Below, piece after piece: positions 43,407-51,459 of a stretch of 64,000 bases of DNA. Below the pieces are notes generated by a model. It ran no database searches. It saw nothing but the letters and a program-made list of their open reading frames with translations, and was not told where the DNA came from. Position numbers and translations under genes: made by a program. The stretch's first letter is position 1. Each line of letters starts with the position of its first letter. Source of the DNA: Agrococcus jenensis (GTDB taxonomy: Bacteria > Actinomycetota > Actinomycetes > Actinomycetales > Microbacteriaceae); the NCBI RefSeq assembly GCF_003752465.1, contig NZ_RKHJ01000001.1, positions 2,898,036 through 2,962,035 of the forward strand. The letters are read 5' to 3'.

Positions 43407-44636
43407 ATGAGCGCTCCCACCGTGTTCGTCGCGCGCCTCGCCGGCTCGGGCGTCTTCGACCCCGCGGGAGAGCGCATCGGCAAGGTGCGCGACGTCGTCA
43501 CCGTGCCCCGCACCGCGGCCTCCCCGCGCGTGGTCGGGCTCGTCGTCGAGGACCGGGGCCGCGCGCGCGTCTTCCTCTCGATCGGGCGGGTGCTGTCGAT
43601 CGGCGGCGGCCAGCTCATCGCCTCCGCGATCAGCGACCGGCGCTTCCGCCAGCGCGGCGGCGAGCGCCTGCTGCTCGCCGACGTGCTGGGCCGCACCGTG
43701 ACGCTCCGCGACGGCTCGACGGCCGTGCTCGAGGACCTGTCGATCGCCGAGCGCGGCCCGGGCGAGTGGGAGGTCGACGAGCTCTTCCTGCGGAAGCCGA
43801 AGGTCGGCCCGTTCGGCAAGGGACCCACGACGCTCGCGCGCTGGAACGACGTGCGCCACGAGCCCGACGCCGACCACGACACCGACCACCTCCTCGCGTC
43901 GCTCGAGGAGCTGCCGGCCGCCGACGCCGCCTCCGCGATGCTCGACCTGCCCGAGCAGCGCATGATGGAGGTCGCCGAGGACCTCTCCGACGACAGGCTC
44001 GCCGACATCCTCGAGGAGATGAACGAGGACCGGCAGGTGCAGATCCTCAACGGCCTCGAGGACATCCGCGCCGCCGACGTGCTCGACCAGATGGAGCCCG
44101 ACGACGCCGCCGACCTCGTCGCGCACATGACGACCGAGCGCGCCGAGACCCTGCTCGAGCTCATGGACCCGGATGAGGCCGAGGACGTGCGCATGCTGCT
44201 CGCGTTCGGCGCCGACACCGCGGGCGGCCTCATGACGACGGAGCCGATCATCCTCGCCTCCGACGGCACGGTCGCCGAGGCGCTCGCGCTCATGCGCCGC
44301 CACGAGGTCGCGCCGGCGCTCGCCGCCGCGATCTGCGTGACCCTGCCGCCGTACGAGGCGCCCACCGGCCGCTACCTCGGCATGGTGCACTTCCAGCGGC
44401 TGCTGCGCTACCCGCCGAACGAGCGGGTCGGCACGCTGCTCGACGAGCAGATCGAGCCGGTGCTCACGAGCGACACCGCCGCGGAGGTGACGCGCCAGAT
44501 GGCCGCGTACAACCTCGTCTCGGTGCCCGTCGTCGACACCGCGGGCAGGCTCGTCGGCGTCGTCACGATCGACGACGTGCTCGACCACCTGCTGCCCGCC
44601 GACTGGCGCACGCAGGAGGAGCCGCAGCGTGGCTGA
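43407..44636 (+). CDS. MgtE N-domain/CBS-domain protein without a transport pore
   Basis: 409 residues: PRC-barrel-like N-terminus (1-140), MgtE intracellular N domain (about 155-265, with repeats such as LPEQRMMEVAEDLSDDRLADILEEM) and a CBS pair (about 270-395, TTEPIILASDGTVAEAL and LVGVVTIDDVLDHLL). The membrane domain that forms the Mg2+ channel in MgtE is absent. May act as a cytosolic sensor partnering another membrane protein; the next gene (DUF1003, two helices) overlaps it by 8 bp and is a candidate. Common in Actinobacteria; function not established. Confidence 0.88.
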   Translation: MSAPTVFVARLAGSGVFDPAGERIGKVRDVVTVPRTAASPRVVGLVVEDRGRARVFLSIGRVLSIGGGQLIASAISDRRFRQRGGERLLLADVLGRTVTLRDGSTAVLEDLSIAERGPGEWEVDELFLRKPKVGPFGKGPTTLARWNDVRHEPDADHDTDHLLASLEELPAADAASAMLDLPEQRMMEVAEDLSDDRLADILEEMNEDRQVQILNGLEDIRAADVLDQMEPDDAADLVAHMTTERAETLLELMDPDEAEDVRMLLAFGADTAGGLMTTEPIILASDGTVAEALALMRRHEVAPALAAAICVTLPPYEAPTGRYLGMVHFQRLLRYPPNERVGTLLDEQIEPVLTSDTAAEVTRQMAAYNLVSVPVVDTAGRLVGVVTIDDVLDHLLPADWRTQEEPQRG

Positions 44637-45126
44637 GCGCGACGAGCAGTTCTCGCGGCCGAAGGCGCGGCGTCGCTTCGCCATGCCCAAGCCGCAGTCG
44701 AAGGACCGCTTCGGCCGCTTCACCGAGTCGTTCGCGCGCGGCATGGGCACGCCCGCGTTCCTCATCGGGATGACGATCTTCGTCACCTTCTGGCTCGGCT
44801 ACAACTCGCTCGCGGCGCCCGCCGCGCAGTTCGACCCGCAGGATCAGGGCTTCCCGCTGCTCACGCTCGTGCTGAGCCTGCAGGCCTCGTACGCCGCGCC
44901 GCTGCTGCTGCTCGCGCAGAACCGCCAGGACGACCGCGACCGGGTGCAGATCGAGCAGGACCGCCTGCGCGCCGAGCGCAACCTCAACGACACCGAGTAC
45001 CTGGCGCGCGAGGTCGTCGCGCTGCGCATGGCGATGCGCGACATGGCGACGCGCGAGTTCATCCGCGCCGAGCTCAAGACGTTCGTCGAGGACCTCGACG
45101 AGCGGCGCGAGCGCGAGACCTCATGA
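44629..45126 (+). CDS. DUF1003 family membrane protein
   Basis: 165 residues with two transmembrane helices (about 43-62 and 78-97) joined by a short loop, then a charged coiled-coil tail (DDRDRVQIEQDRLRAERNLNDTEYLAREV). This is the DUF1003 layout. Function unknown. GTG start overlaps the CBS gene by 8 bp, implying coupled expression and perhaps physical association. Confidence 0.88.
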   Translation: MAERDEQFSRPKARRRFAMPKPQSKDRFGRFTESFARGMGTPAFLIGMTIFVTFWLGYNSLAAPAAQFDPQDQGFPLLTLVLSLQASYAAPLLLLAQNRQDDRDRVQIEQDRLRAERNLNDTEYLAREVVALRMAMRDMATREFIRAELKTFVEDLDERRERETS

Positions 45127-45145
45127 CCGGACCGGTGACCGCCCG

Positions 45146-46228
45146 GTGATCGACCCCCGGCTCAAGCGCGCGCTCGGCACCGTCGTCGACCCCGAGATCC
45201 GCCGACCGCTCGTCGAGCTCGACATGATCCCGACCGCGACGCTCGACGGCGGCCTCGCGAGCATCCGGCTCGAGCTGACGGTCGCGGCGTGCCCGGCGGC
45301 CGATCGGATCGAGGCGGATGTGCGGCAGGCGGCCGCGTCGGTGCCCGGCGTCGATGCCGTGGCCGTCGAGGTCGCGGTGATGGATCCCGCCCGCCGGCAG
45401 GCGCTCGTCGAGCGGCTGCGCGGCTCGCGGCCCGCGCAGTTCGGGCCCGGCACGCTCACGCGCATCATCGCGGTCGCGAGCGGCAAGGGCGGCGTGGGCA
45501 AGTCGACGGTCACCGCGAACCTCGCGGTCGCCCTCGCGGCCCGCGGGCTCGCCGTCGGCGTCATCGACGCGGACGTGCACGGCTACTCGATCCCGGCGCT
45601 GCTCGGGAGCGCGGCGAAGCCGACGAAGGTCGGCGACATGATGATGCCGCCCGAGGCGCACGGCGTGCGGCTCGTCTCGATCGGGATGTTCGTCGACGGC
45701 AACCGCTCGGTGTCGTGGCGCGGCCCGATGCTCCACCGCACGCTGCAGCAGTTCCTCACCGACGTGTGGTGGGGCGACCTCGACGTGCTGCTCATCGACA
45801 TGCCGCCCGGCACCGGCGACGTGGCGATCTCGCTCGGCCAGCTGCTGCCGCACGCGCAGGTGCTCGTCGTGACGACGCCGCAGCGCGCGGCGGCCGACGT
45901 CGCGGAGCGCGCGGCCGAGGTGGCGCGGCAGACGGGGCAGGAGGTGCTGGGCGTGGTCGAGAACATGGCGGGGCTCGCGCAGCCCGACGGCTCGATCCTC
46001 GAGCTGTTCGGCGCGGGCGGCGGCGACGAGGCGGCGCGGCGGCTGGGCGTGCCGCTGCTCGCGCGCATCCCGCTGTCGGTCGCCCTGCGCGAGGGCGGCG
46101 ACGCCGGCGCGCCGGTCGTCGCGTCGGAGCCGAGCGATCCCGCGGCGGCCGCGGTGATCGCGCTCGCCGAGGCGCTGCGCGGCACGCGCCCCATCGCGGG
46201 CCGCGGCCTCCCCCTCTCCCCCGCCTGA
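45146..46228 (+). CDS. mrp: Mrp/NBP35-type P-loop ATPase (Fe-S carrier)
   Basis: 360 residues. An N-terminal MIP18/DUF59 domain (1-80; VDPEIRRPLVELDMI) is followed by a deviant-Walker ParA/Mrp ATPase: VASGKGGVGKST (110-121), VIDADVHGYSIPALLG and IDMPPGTGDVAISLGQ. Expected to carry and transfer Fe-S clusters to apoproteins. The C-terminal CxxC pair of many ApbC/Mrp proteins is missing here, replaced by MAGLAQPDGSI, as in a number of actinobacterial Mrp proteins. GTG start, weak ribosome-binding context. The repeat array at 46241 begins 12 nt after its stop. Confidence 0.9.
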   Translation: MIDPRLKRALGTVVDPEIRRPLVELDMIPTATLDGGLASIRLELTVAACPAADRIEADVRQAAASVPGVDAVAVEVAVMDPARRQALVERLRGSRPAQFGPGTLTRIIAVASGKGGVGKSTVTANLAVALAARGLAVGVIDADVHGYSIPALLGSAAKPTKVGDMMMPPEAHGVRLVSIGMFVDGNRSVSWRGPMLHRTLQQFLTDVWWGDLDVLLIDMPPGTGDVAISLGQLLPHAQVLVVTTPQRAAADVAERAAEVARQTGQEVLGVVENMAGLAQPDGSILELFGAGGGDEAARRLGVPLLARIPLSVALREGGDAGAPVVASEPSDPAAAAVIALAEALRGTRPIAGRGLPLSPA

Positions 46229-46240
46229 CCGCCCACCCAC

Positions 46241-46400
46241 CCGCACGTGAGTGGTCACTCCCGCACGTGAGTGGTGACTTCCGCTCGTGAGTGGTCACTC
46301 CCGCACGTGAGAGGTCACTCTGGTCTGTCAGAGGTCACTCCGGTCCGTCAGAGGTCACTTGGGCACGTGAGAGGTCACTGCCGCTGGTGAGTGGCGCCTG
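46241..46400 (+). repeat. Left array: eight tandem 20-bp repeats
   Basis: Eight units in exact 20-bp register; consensus CCGCACGTGAGTGGTCACTC. The core AGTG-GT-CACT is itself an inverted repeat. Units 5-6 carry CTGTCAGAGG or CCGTCAGAGG variants and unit 8 is degraded. There are no spacers between units. Right-hand copies are in the opposite orientation. Confidence 0.93.
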
Positions 46401-46520
46401 GGTTGCATGGCCACGGATGCAGTGACTGCGCGACGCAACCGGGAAGTGGGTGATGGGCGCGGTAGATGCGGGACGGTTCCACTCGTCTCCTCCCGGCTTC
46501 CTTCCCTGACCCAGTGAGGG
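46401..46520. other. 120-bp segment between the opposed repeat arrays
   Basis: Non-coding. Exactly six repeat lengths long. It opens with a structured part: arms GGTTGC (46401-46406) and GCAACC (46435-46440) enclosing the palindrome GCAGT-G-ACTGC. The rest, to 46520, shows no gene or further symmetry. Short frames through it on the minus strand run into the repeats and are not credible. Confidence 0.7.
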
Positions 46521-46660
46521 GCAGAAGTGACCACTCAGGCGCGGAAATGACCACTCGTCCGCGGAGGTGACCACTCAGGCGCGGAGGTGACCGATCGGGC
46601 GCGGGAGTGACCACTCACGGTCGGGAGTGACCACTCACGGGCGGGAGTGACCACTCGGGT
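46521..46660 (-). repeat. Right array: seven tandem 20-bp repeats in inverted orientation
   Basis: Seven units, 20-bp register; consensus GCGGGAGTGACCACTCACGG, the reverse complement of the left-array unit in a shifted phase. Together with the left array it forms a large inverted repeat about a 120-bp centre. Ends 22 bp before the tatB stop codon. Confidence 0.92.
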
Positions 46661-46682
46661 GCGGGGACGCGGAGGGGCTGGG

Positions 46683-47054
46683 CTAGGTCGCCTCGTCGTC
46701 GAAGCGCATCGGGCCGCTCGCCCGGCGCGGGAGGCCTGTCACGGTCGCGACCGAGGCCCCCGCCGCGGCGGTGGCGAAGTCCGGCGGCGGCTTCGGGTCG
46801 TCGCGCAGCGCATCCATCACGATGCGGCGCGGGTCGTACTGCCGGGGGTCGAGCCGCCGCCAGTCGACCTCGTCGAACTCCGGGCCCATCTCCTCGCGCA
46901 TCCGCTCCTTCGCGCCGCCGGCGAGGTCGCGCAGGCCGCGCACGAGCGCGCCCAGCTTCTCGGCGAGCGCGGGCAGCCGCTCGGGGCCGATGAGGATGGC
47001 CGCGAGCACTGCGATCAGCAGCAGCTTGTCGAGGGTGATGCCTGCGAGGGACAC
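46683..47054 (-). CDS. tatB: Sec-independent protein translocase TatB
   Basis: 123 residues: one N-terminal helix (about 5-24, LLLIAVLAAILIGPERLP), the Gly-Pro hinge, then an amphipathic helix (LPALAEKLGALVRGLRDLA) and an acidic tail containing DEVDWRRLDPRQYDPRRIV, typical of actinobacterial TatB. Works with TatA/TatC (not in this window) to export folded proteins with twin-Arg signals. GTG 6 nt after TACCCT, leaderless. Confidence 0.88.
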   Translation of the reverse strand: MSLAGITLDKLLLIAVLAAILIGPERLPALAEKLGALVRGLRDLAGGAKERMREEMGPEFDEVDWRRLDPRQYDPRRIVMDALRDDPKPPPDFATAAAGASVATVTGLPRRASGPMRFDDEAT

Positions 47055-47060
47055 CCCTCC

Positions 47061-47066
47061 AGGGTA
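47061..47066 (-). promoter_or_regulatory. -10 box of leaderless tatB promoter
   Basis: TACCCT on the minus strand, 6 nt before the GTG at 47054. Confidence 0.6.
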
Positions 47067-47126
47067 GTGGAGCCCACGACGGCCGGATCGGCGGCGAGCC
47101 TGGAGGATGCGCGTGCCTCGCACGAC

Positions 47127-47132
47127 TAGGGT
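47127..47132 (+). promoter_or_regulatory. -10 box of the O-methyltransferase gene
   Basis: TAGGGT 15 nt before the GTG at 47148; the very short leader carries GGAGG. Confidence 0.5.
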
Positions 47133-47147
47133 CGAGGCGGAGGAACC

Positions 47148-47798
47148 GTGCAGACAACATCGCTCATCGCCAAGTACCTCGACGACCTCGCGAGCGAGGA
47201 CGAGGTGCTCACCGCCGCGCGCGACGCCTCCGTCGAGCTCGGCATCACGCCCATCGCGCCCGCCGTCGGCGCGCAGCTCGCCGCCGTCGCCGCAGGGACG
47301 CAGGCGACCGCCATCCTCGAGGTCGGCACCGGTGCGGGCGTCAGCGGCCTCTGGCTGCTGCGCGGCGCCCCCACGGCCACGCTCACCTCGATCGACACCG
47401 AGCTCGACCACCAGCAGCACGCCCGCGCGGCGTTCGCGAAGGCCGGCATCCCCGTCACCCGCGCCCGGCTCATCACCGGCAAGGCGCGCGACGTGCTGCC
47501 GCGCATGAACGAGTCGAGCTACGACATCGTGCTCATCGACGCCGACCAGGCCGGGATGCTCGAGTACGTCGAGCACGCGCTCGCGCTCGTGCGCGTCGGC
47601 GGCTCGGTGCTCGTCGCCCACGCCCTGCTCGGCGGCAAGGTCGCCGACCCCGCCCAGCGGGACGACGCCGCCTCGGACGTGCGCGCGCTGCTCAAGGAGC
47701 TCGCGACGAGCGACGCCGTGCAGGCCGCGGTCTCGCCCGTCGGCGACGGGCTGCTGCAGATCGTGCGCAAGCCCGAGCCTGCAGCACCGAAGCGCTAG
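47148..47798 (+). CDS. SafC-type O-methyltransferase
   Basis: 216 residues of Methyltransf_3 (class I) type. SAM motif ILEVGTGAGVSGLWLL near 56-71, then TSIDTELDHQQHA and YDIVLIDADQAGMLEYV with the catechol-OMT-like Asp. Substrate unknown; the conserved position near tatB is common in Actinobacteria. GTG start with a GGAGG ribosome-binding site. A 14-bp terminator hairpin follows. Confidence 0.9.
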   Translation: MQTTSLIAKYLDDLASEDEVLTAARDASVELGITPIAPAVGAQLAAVAAGTQATAILEVGTGAGVSGLWLLRGAPTATLTSIDTELDHQQHARAAFAKAGIPVTRARLITGKARDVLPRMNESSYDIVLIDADQAGMLEYVEHALALVRVGGSVLVAHALLGGKVADPAQRDDAASDVRALLKELATSDAVQAAVSPVGDGLLQIVRKPEPAAPKR

Positions 47799-47825
47799 TC
47801 GCCGCGCGGCGCATCCGCGCACGCG

Positions 47826-47858
47826 AACGGGGCCGATCCGCCATGGATCGGCCCCGTT
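47826..47858. terminator. Bidirectional terminator hairpin
   Basis: Perfect 14-bp stem AACGGGGCCGATCC/GGATCGGCCCCGTT with a 5-nt loop, between convergent O-methyltransferase and DUF3117 genes. The AA start and TT end give short A/T flanks in both directions. Confidence 0.85.
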
Positions 47859-47886
47859 GCGCTCGGCCCGACGGGCCGGGAGCGGT

Positions 47887-48060
47887 TCAGGCCGTGACGA
47901 CGACCTCGCCCAGCGCCTTGTGGAGCGCTGCTGCCTCTGCATCATTGACGGAGACCACGAGGCGCCCGCCACCCTCGAGAGGGACGCGGACGACGATGAC
48001 CCGACCCTCCTTGACGGCCTCGAGCGGTCCGTCTCCGGTGCGTGGTTTCATGGCGGCCAT
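47887..48060 (-). CDS. DUF3117 family protein
   Basis: 57-residue conserved actinobacterial protein of unknown function, matching the family throughout: MAAMKPRTGDGPLEAVKEGR, IVVRVPLEGGGRLVVSV, AAALHKALGEVV. Small beta-rich protein. The ATG is preceded by AAAGGGGTG. An intergenic gap of about 100 bp separates it from the membrane glycosyltransferase upstream. Confidence 0.92.
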   Translation of the reverse strand: MAAMKPRTGDGPLEAVKEGRVIVVRVPLEGGGRLVVSVNDAEAAALHKALGEVVVTA

Positions 48061-48158
48061 GGAGGCACCCCTTTCATTCGCGGCTACTGGGGACATTGTC
48101 TCATGTTCTCGCCCTGCATCGCTCGCGTGGCGCCCGAGAGCGGCCGACCGGGCGCCCG

Positions 48159-49364
48159 CTACGGAACCGTCCAGTCCGCGCCGTTCACGTGCCAGCAGAA
48201 CCAGATCCACACCGGCTGCAGCACGATGCACGCGCCGAGCAGCACCGCCCGCGCCCAGCCGGGCCGCACCGCGGCGAGCATCGCCGCGGCGGGGAAGATC
48301 GGCATGAGGAGCCGCCAGGTCGACGACTGCGGGAACCACACCGCGGCGAGGTAGAGCAGGTAGGCGATCGTCCAGAGCCGGGCCTCGAGCGCGACCCCCC
48401 GCCGCCAGGGGCCGGCGAGCAGCGCGACCGCCGCGCCGACGATCCCGACGAGCCACAGCGGCCACCACGCCCCGAACCACCACTCGAGCCCGATCGGCCA
48501 GGGCGTGAGCGGCACGAGCTCCTGCCTGCCGATGTAGGCGGAGCGCCAGCTGAGCTCGGTCTCGACGTAGGCGGTGGCGCTGCCGGTGACGAGCGTGCAG
48601 GCGATGAGCCAGCCGAAGCCCCAGAGCGCGCTCCACGCGCCGAGGCCCGCGACCATCCGCCGCTCCGCCGCCGGGAACGCGGCCCGGTCGGTCGAGAGGC
48701 GGATGAGGAACCAGAGCCCGAGCGCGAGCGCGAACGCGAGCCCGCCGGGCCGGGTGAGCGCCAGCACCGGCAGCAGCACCCACAGCCATGACCACGCGCG
48801 CAGCCGCCAGGCGAGCAGCGCGCCGGCGAGCAGCAGCAGGAAGAGCGACTCCGCGTAGCCCAGCTGGAAGACCGGCGCGGTCGGCGACAGCAGCACGATC
48901 GCGAGCGCGAAGCGCTCCCTGCCGGGCGCGATGTCGGCGAACAGCCGGTAGGCGACGAGGGCGAACGCGAGCGACGCGGCGACCGACAGCAGCACCGACG
49001 CGGCCTCCCACGGCAGCCCGACGGCCGTCAGCAGCCGCGCGACCATCGGATAGACCGGCATGAAGGCCCAGGCGTTCTCGCCGACGTGCCCGTCGTCGGT
49101 GATCGGCAGCTCGGACGGGTAGCCGGAGACCGACACGATGAAGTACCAGTGGGCGTCCCACATCGTCGAGTAGTCGAGCAGGTCCGGGCCCGCGGGCGTC
49201 CACGAGCTCTGCTCCTGGCGGCCGGCGAAGGCGGCGAGGAACGCCGTGCTGATGAGGCGGGAGACGAGCCAGAGCGCGGCGGGCCACACCCACCAGCGCT
49301 CCGCGCCCGTTGCGGCGATCGCCGCGAGCGCGGGGCGGCGCTCGGTCAGGCCGGCGAGAGCCAC
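48159..49364 (-). CDS. Membrane mannosyltransferase-like protein (PIG-V/GT-C)
   Basis: 401 residues with about nine or ten transmembrane helices. After the first helix an extracytoplasmic loop carries DYSTMWDAHWYFIVSVSGYP: the W-D-A/x-H-W/Y-x-x-I pattern with its acidic residue is typical of PIG-V/GT-C enzymes using polyprenyl-phosphate sugars. Probably mannosylates a cell-envelope lipid or protein. GTG overlaps the end of dapE by 19 bp; AGGAG lies 11 nt upstream. Confidence 0.85.
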   Translation of the reverse strand: MALAGLTERRPALAAIAATGAERWWVWPAALWLVSRLISTAFLAAFAGRQEQSSWTPAGPDLLDYSTMWDAHWYFIVSVSGYPSELPITDDGHVGENAWAFMPVYPMVARLLTAVGLPWEAASVLLSVAASLAFALVAYRLFADIAPGRERFALAIVLLSPTAPVFQLGYAESLFLLLLAGALLAWRLRAWSWLWVLLPVLALTRPGGLAFALALGLWFLIRLSTDRAAFPAAERRMVAGLGAWSALWGFGWLIACTLVTGSATAYVETELSWRSAYIGRQELVPLTPWPIGLEWWFGAWWPLWLVGIVGAAVALLAGPWRRGVALEARLWTIAYLLYLAAVWFPQSSTWRLLMPIFPAAAMLAAVRPGWARAVLLGACIVLQPVWIWFCWHVNGADWTVP

Positions 49365-50428
49365 GTGCGGAGGCTCTCCTCGGTCGCGACGATCTGCGCG
49401 ACCGGCACCGACTCGTCGTCCGCGTGCGCCTTCGACGGGTCGCCCGGGCCGAAGTTCACGGCCGGGATGCCGAGGCCCCAGAATCGTGCGACGTCGGTCC
49501 AGCCGTACTTCGGCTGCGGCGTCACGCCGACCGCCTCGATGAACTCCTTCGCGAGCGGCGCGTCGAGCCCCGGGCGGGCGCCGGGCGCCGCGTCGATGAC
49601 GCGCACGTCGAAGCCCTCGAAGAGCTCGACGACGTGCGCCGTCGCCTCCGCGAGGCTCCGCGACGGCGCGAAGCGGTAGTTGACCTGCACGACGCACTCG
49701 TCGGGGATGACGTTCGTCGCGACGCCGCCCGAGATCATCACGGCGTTGAGGCCCTCGCGGTAGACGAGCCCCTCCACCTCGATCTGCCGCGGGCGGTACG
49801 ACTGCAGCACCTGCAGCACCTCCGCGGCGTCGTGGATGGCGTTGTGGCCGACCCAGGCGCGGGCGGAGTGCGCGCGCACGCCGCGCGTGCGGATCTCGGC
49901 GCGCAGCGTGCCGTTGCAGCCGCCCTCGATGTGGCCGTTCGAGGGCTCGCCGAGGATCGCGAAGTCGCCCTGCATGAGCTCGGGGTGGGTCTCGGCGAGC
50001 AGCCGCAGGCCGTTCTGGTCCTCGCCGACCTCCTCGTGGTCGTACCAGATCCAGGTCAGGTCGACGACGGGCTCGGCGAGCTCGGCGGCGAGCTTGAGCT
50101 GCACGGCGACGCCGGCCTTCATGTCGACGGTGCCGCGGCCCCAGATGTGCGGCTCGCCGTCGACCTCGATGTCGCGGGTCGGCAGGTTGTCGTTGATGGG
50201 CACGGTGTCGATGTGCCCGGCGATCACGACGCGGCGATCGCGGCCGAGGTCGGTGCGCGCGACGACCGTGTCGCCGACGCGCGTCACGGTGAGGTGCGGC
50301 ACGGCCTGCACGGCGGCCTCGATCGCGTCGGCGAGCGGCCCCTCGCGGTCCGAGACGGAGTCGATGTCGCAGAGCGCGCGGGTGAGCGCAGCGCTCGTCG
50401 CGGTGAGGTCGAGCGTCGGGGCAGTCAT
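49346..50428 (-). CDS. dapE: Succinyl-diaminopimelate desuccinylase
   Basis: 360-residue M20-family zinc hydrolase: N-succinyl-LL-DAP to LL-DAP + succinate. Motifs: VIAGHIDTVPINDNLP (metal His and catalytic Asp), GRGTVDMKAGVAVQL (bridging Asp), YDHEEVGEDQNGL (catalytic Glu) and NFGPGDPSKAHADDE at the C-terminus (final His), the actinobacterial DapE variant. ATG 7 nt after TAGGCT, leaderless; divergent from dapD with overlapping -10 boxes. Confidence 0.95.
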   Translation of the reverse strand: MTAPTLDLTATSAALTRALCDIDSVSDREGPLADAIEAAVQAVPHLTVTRVGDTVVARTDLGRDRRVVIAGHIDTVPINDNLPTRDIEVDGEPHIWGRGTVDMKAGVAVQLKLAAELAEPVVDLTWIWYDHEEVGEDQNGLRLLAETHPELMQGDFAILGEPSNGHIEGGCNGTLRAEIRTRGVRAHSARAWVGHNAIHDAAEVLQVLQSYRPRQIEVEGLVYREGLNAVMISGGVATNVIPDECVVQVNYRFAPSRSLAEATAHVVELFEGFDVRVIDAAPGARPGLDAPLAKEFIEAVGVTPQPKYGWTDVARFWGLGIPAVNFGPGDPSKAHADDESVPVAQIVATEESLRTWLSPA

Positions 50429-50435
50429 GGGGCCA

Positions 50436-50445
50436 AGCCTAGACT
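50436..50445. promoter_or_regulatory. Overlapping divergent -10 boxes of dapE and dapD
   Basis: AGCCTAGACT contains TAGGCT on the minus strand (50441-50436, 7 nt from the dapE ATG) and TAGACT on the plus strand (50440-50445, 6 nt from the dapD ATG). They share the central TA pair. Confidence 0.65.
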
Positions 50446-50451
50446 TGGCGC

Positions 50452-51372
50452 ATGGCTCGCCCCGCACACGGACATGCGCTCGTCACCGTCTTCGAGGGCC
50501 GGGTGCTCGACGCGTGGTTCCCCTCCCCCGCGCTCGGCTCGCCGAGCGGCGACGAGGCGTGGATGGGCGGCGGCGACCTCGGCGACCAGGCCGGCCCGGT
50601 GCCCGCCCGCGGCGTGGTGCTCGAGCACCGGCACGTCGAGATCGACCTGGATGCCGCCCCCGCGTCGACCGAGGACGCCTACCTGCGCCTCCACCTGCTG
50701 AGCCACCGCCTCGTGCAGCCCAACACCATCAACCTCGACGGGATCTTCGCCGCGCTGCCGATCGTCGCGTGGACGAACGCCGGCGCCGTCGACCCGGACT
50801 GGGCGGCGTCGCACCGGGTGCAGCTGCAGCGCGCGGGCATCCAGGTGCAGCTCGTCGACCGCTTCCCGCGGATGACCGACTTCGTGCTGCCGGACGGCGT
50901 GCGCATCGGCGACGCCTCGCGCATCCGCCTCGGCGCGCACCTCGCGCCCGGCACCGTCGTCATGCACGAGGGCTTCGTCAACTTCAACGCCGGCACGCTC
51001 GGCACCTCGATGGTGGAGGGCCGGATCTCGCAGGGCGTCGTGGTCGGCGACGGCACCGACATCGGCGGCGGCGCCTCGATCATGGGCACGCTCTCGGGCG
51101 GCGGCAAGGAGCGCGTGCAGCTGGGCTCCCGCGTGCTGCTGGGCGCGAACGCGGGCGTCGGCATCTCGATCGGCGACGACTCCGTCGTCGAGGCCGGCCT
51201 CTACGTGACGGCCGGCACGAAGGTGACGCTCGTGCCGTCGGGCGAGACGGTCAAGGCCGTCGAGCTCTCGGGCACCCCCGGGCTGCTCTTCCGCCGGAAC
51301 TCCGTGTCGGGCGCGGTCGAGGTCGTCGCGCGGGACGGCCGCGGCGTCGAGCTGAACGCGCTGCTGCACTAG
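50452..51372 (+). CDS. dapD: Tetrahydrodipicolinate N-succinyltransferase
   Basis: 306 residues, the longer actinobacterial DapD. An N-terminal helical/beta domain is followed by a left-handed beta-helix of hexapeptide repeats: [71 protein letters not shown] (given in parts). Uses succinyl-CoA; forms trimers. Leaderless ATG. DapE and DapC acting later in the same pathway are encoded at 49346 and 56742. Confidence 0.95.
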   Translation: MARPAHGHALVTVFEGRVLDAWFPSPALGSPSGDEAWMGGGDLGDQAGPVPARGVVLEHRHVEIDLDAAPASTEDAYLRLHLLSHRLVQPNTINLDGIFAALPIVAWTNAGAVDPDWAASHRVQLQRAGIQVQLVDRFPRMTDFVLPDGVRIGDASRIRLGAHLAPGTVVMHEGFVNFNAGTLGTSMVEGRISQGVVVGDGTDIGGGASIMGTLSGGGKERVQLGSRVLLGANAGVGISIGDDSVVEAGLYVTAGTKVTLVPSGETVKAVELSGTPGLLFRRNSVSGAVEVVARDGRGVELNALLH

Positions 51373-51447
51373 CCGCCCCGATCGCTCCGCCGAGGGGCGG
51401 ACCGCGCCGTCCACCGGGCGGCGGAGGCGTCGGGCGGCCCCCGCTGG

Positions 51448-51453
51448 CAGGCT
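51448..51453 (+). promoter_or_regulatory. Possible -10 box of ABC exporter operon
   Basis: CAGGCT followed by 6 nt and the ATG at 51460; one mismatch to TANNNT. Confidence 0.45.
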
Positions 51454-51459
51454 GGAGCC

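Noticed and set aside
46335..46614. Two small minus-strand open frames of about 79 codons through the repeat array
   Set aside because: They read through 20-bp repeats (not a multiple of three) in different frames, with no ribosome-binding site or protein-like composition.
46241..46660. Possible CRISPR array
   Set aside because: Units follow each other without spacers, are 20 bp, vary in sequence and appear in both orientations; no cas genes.
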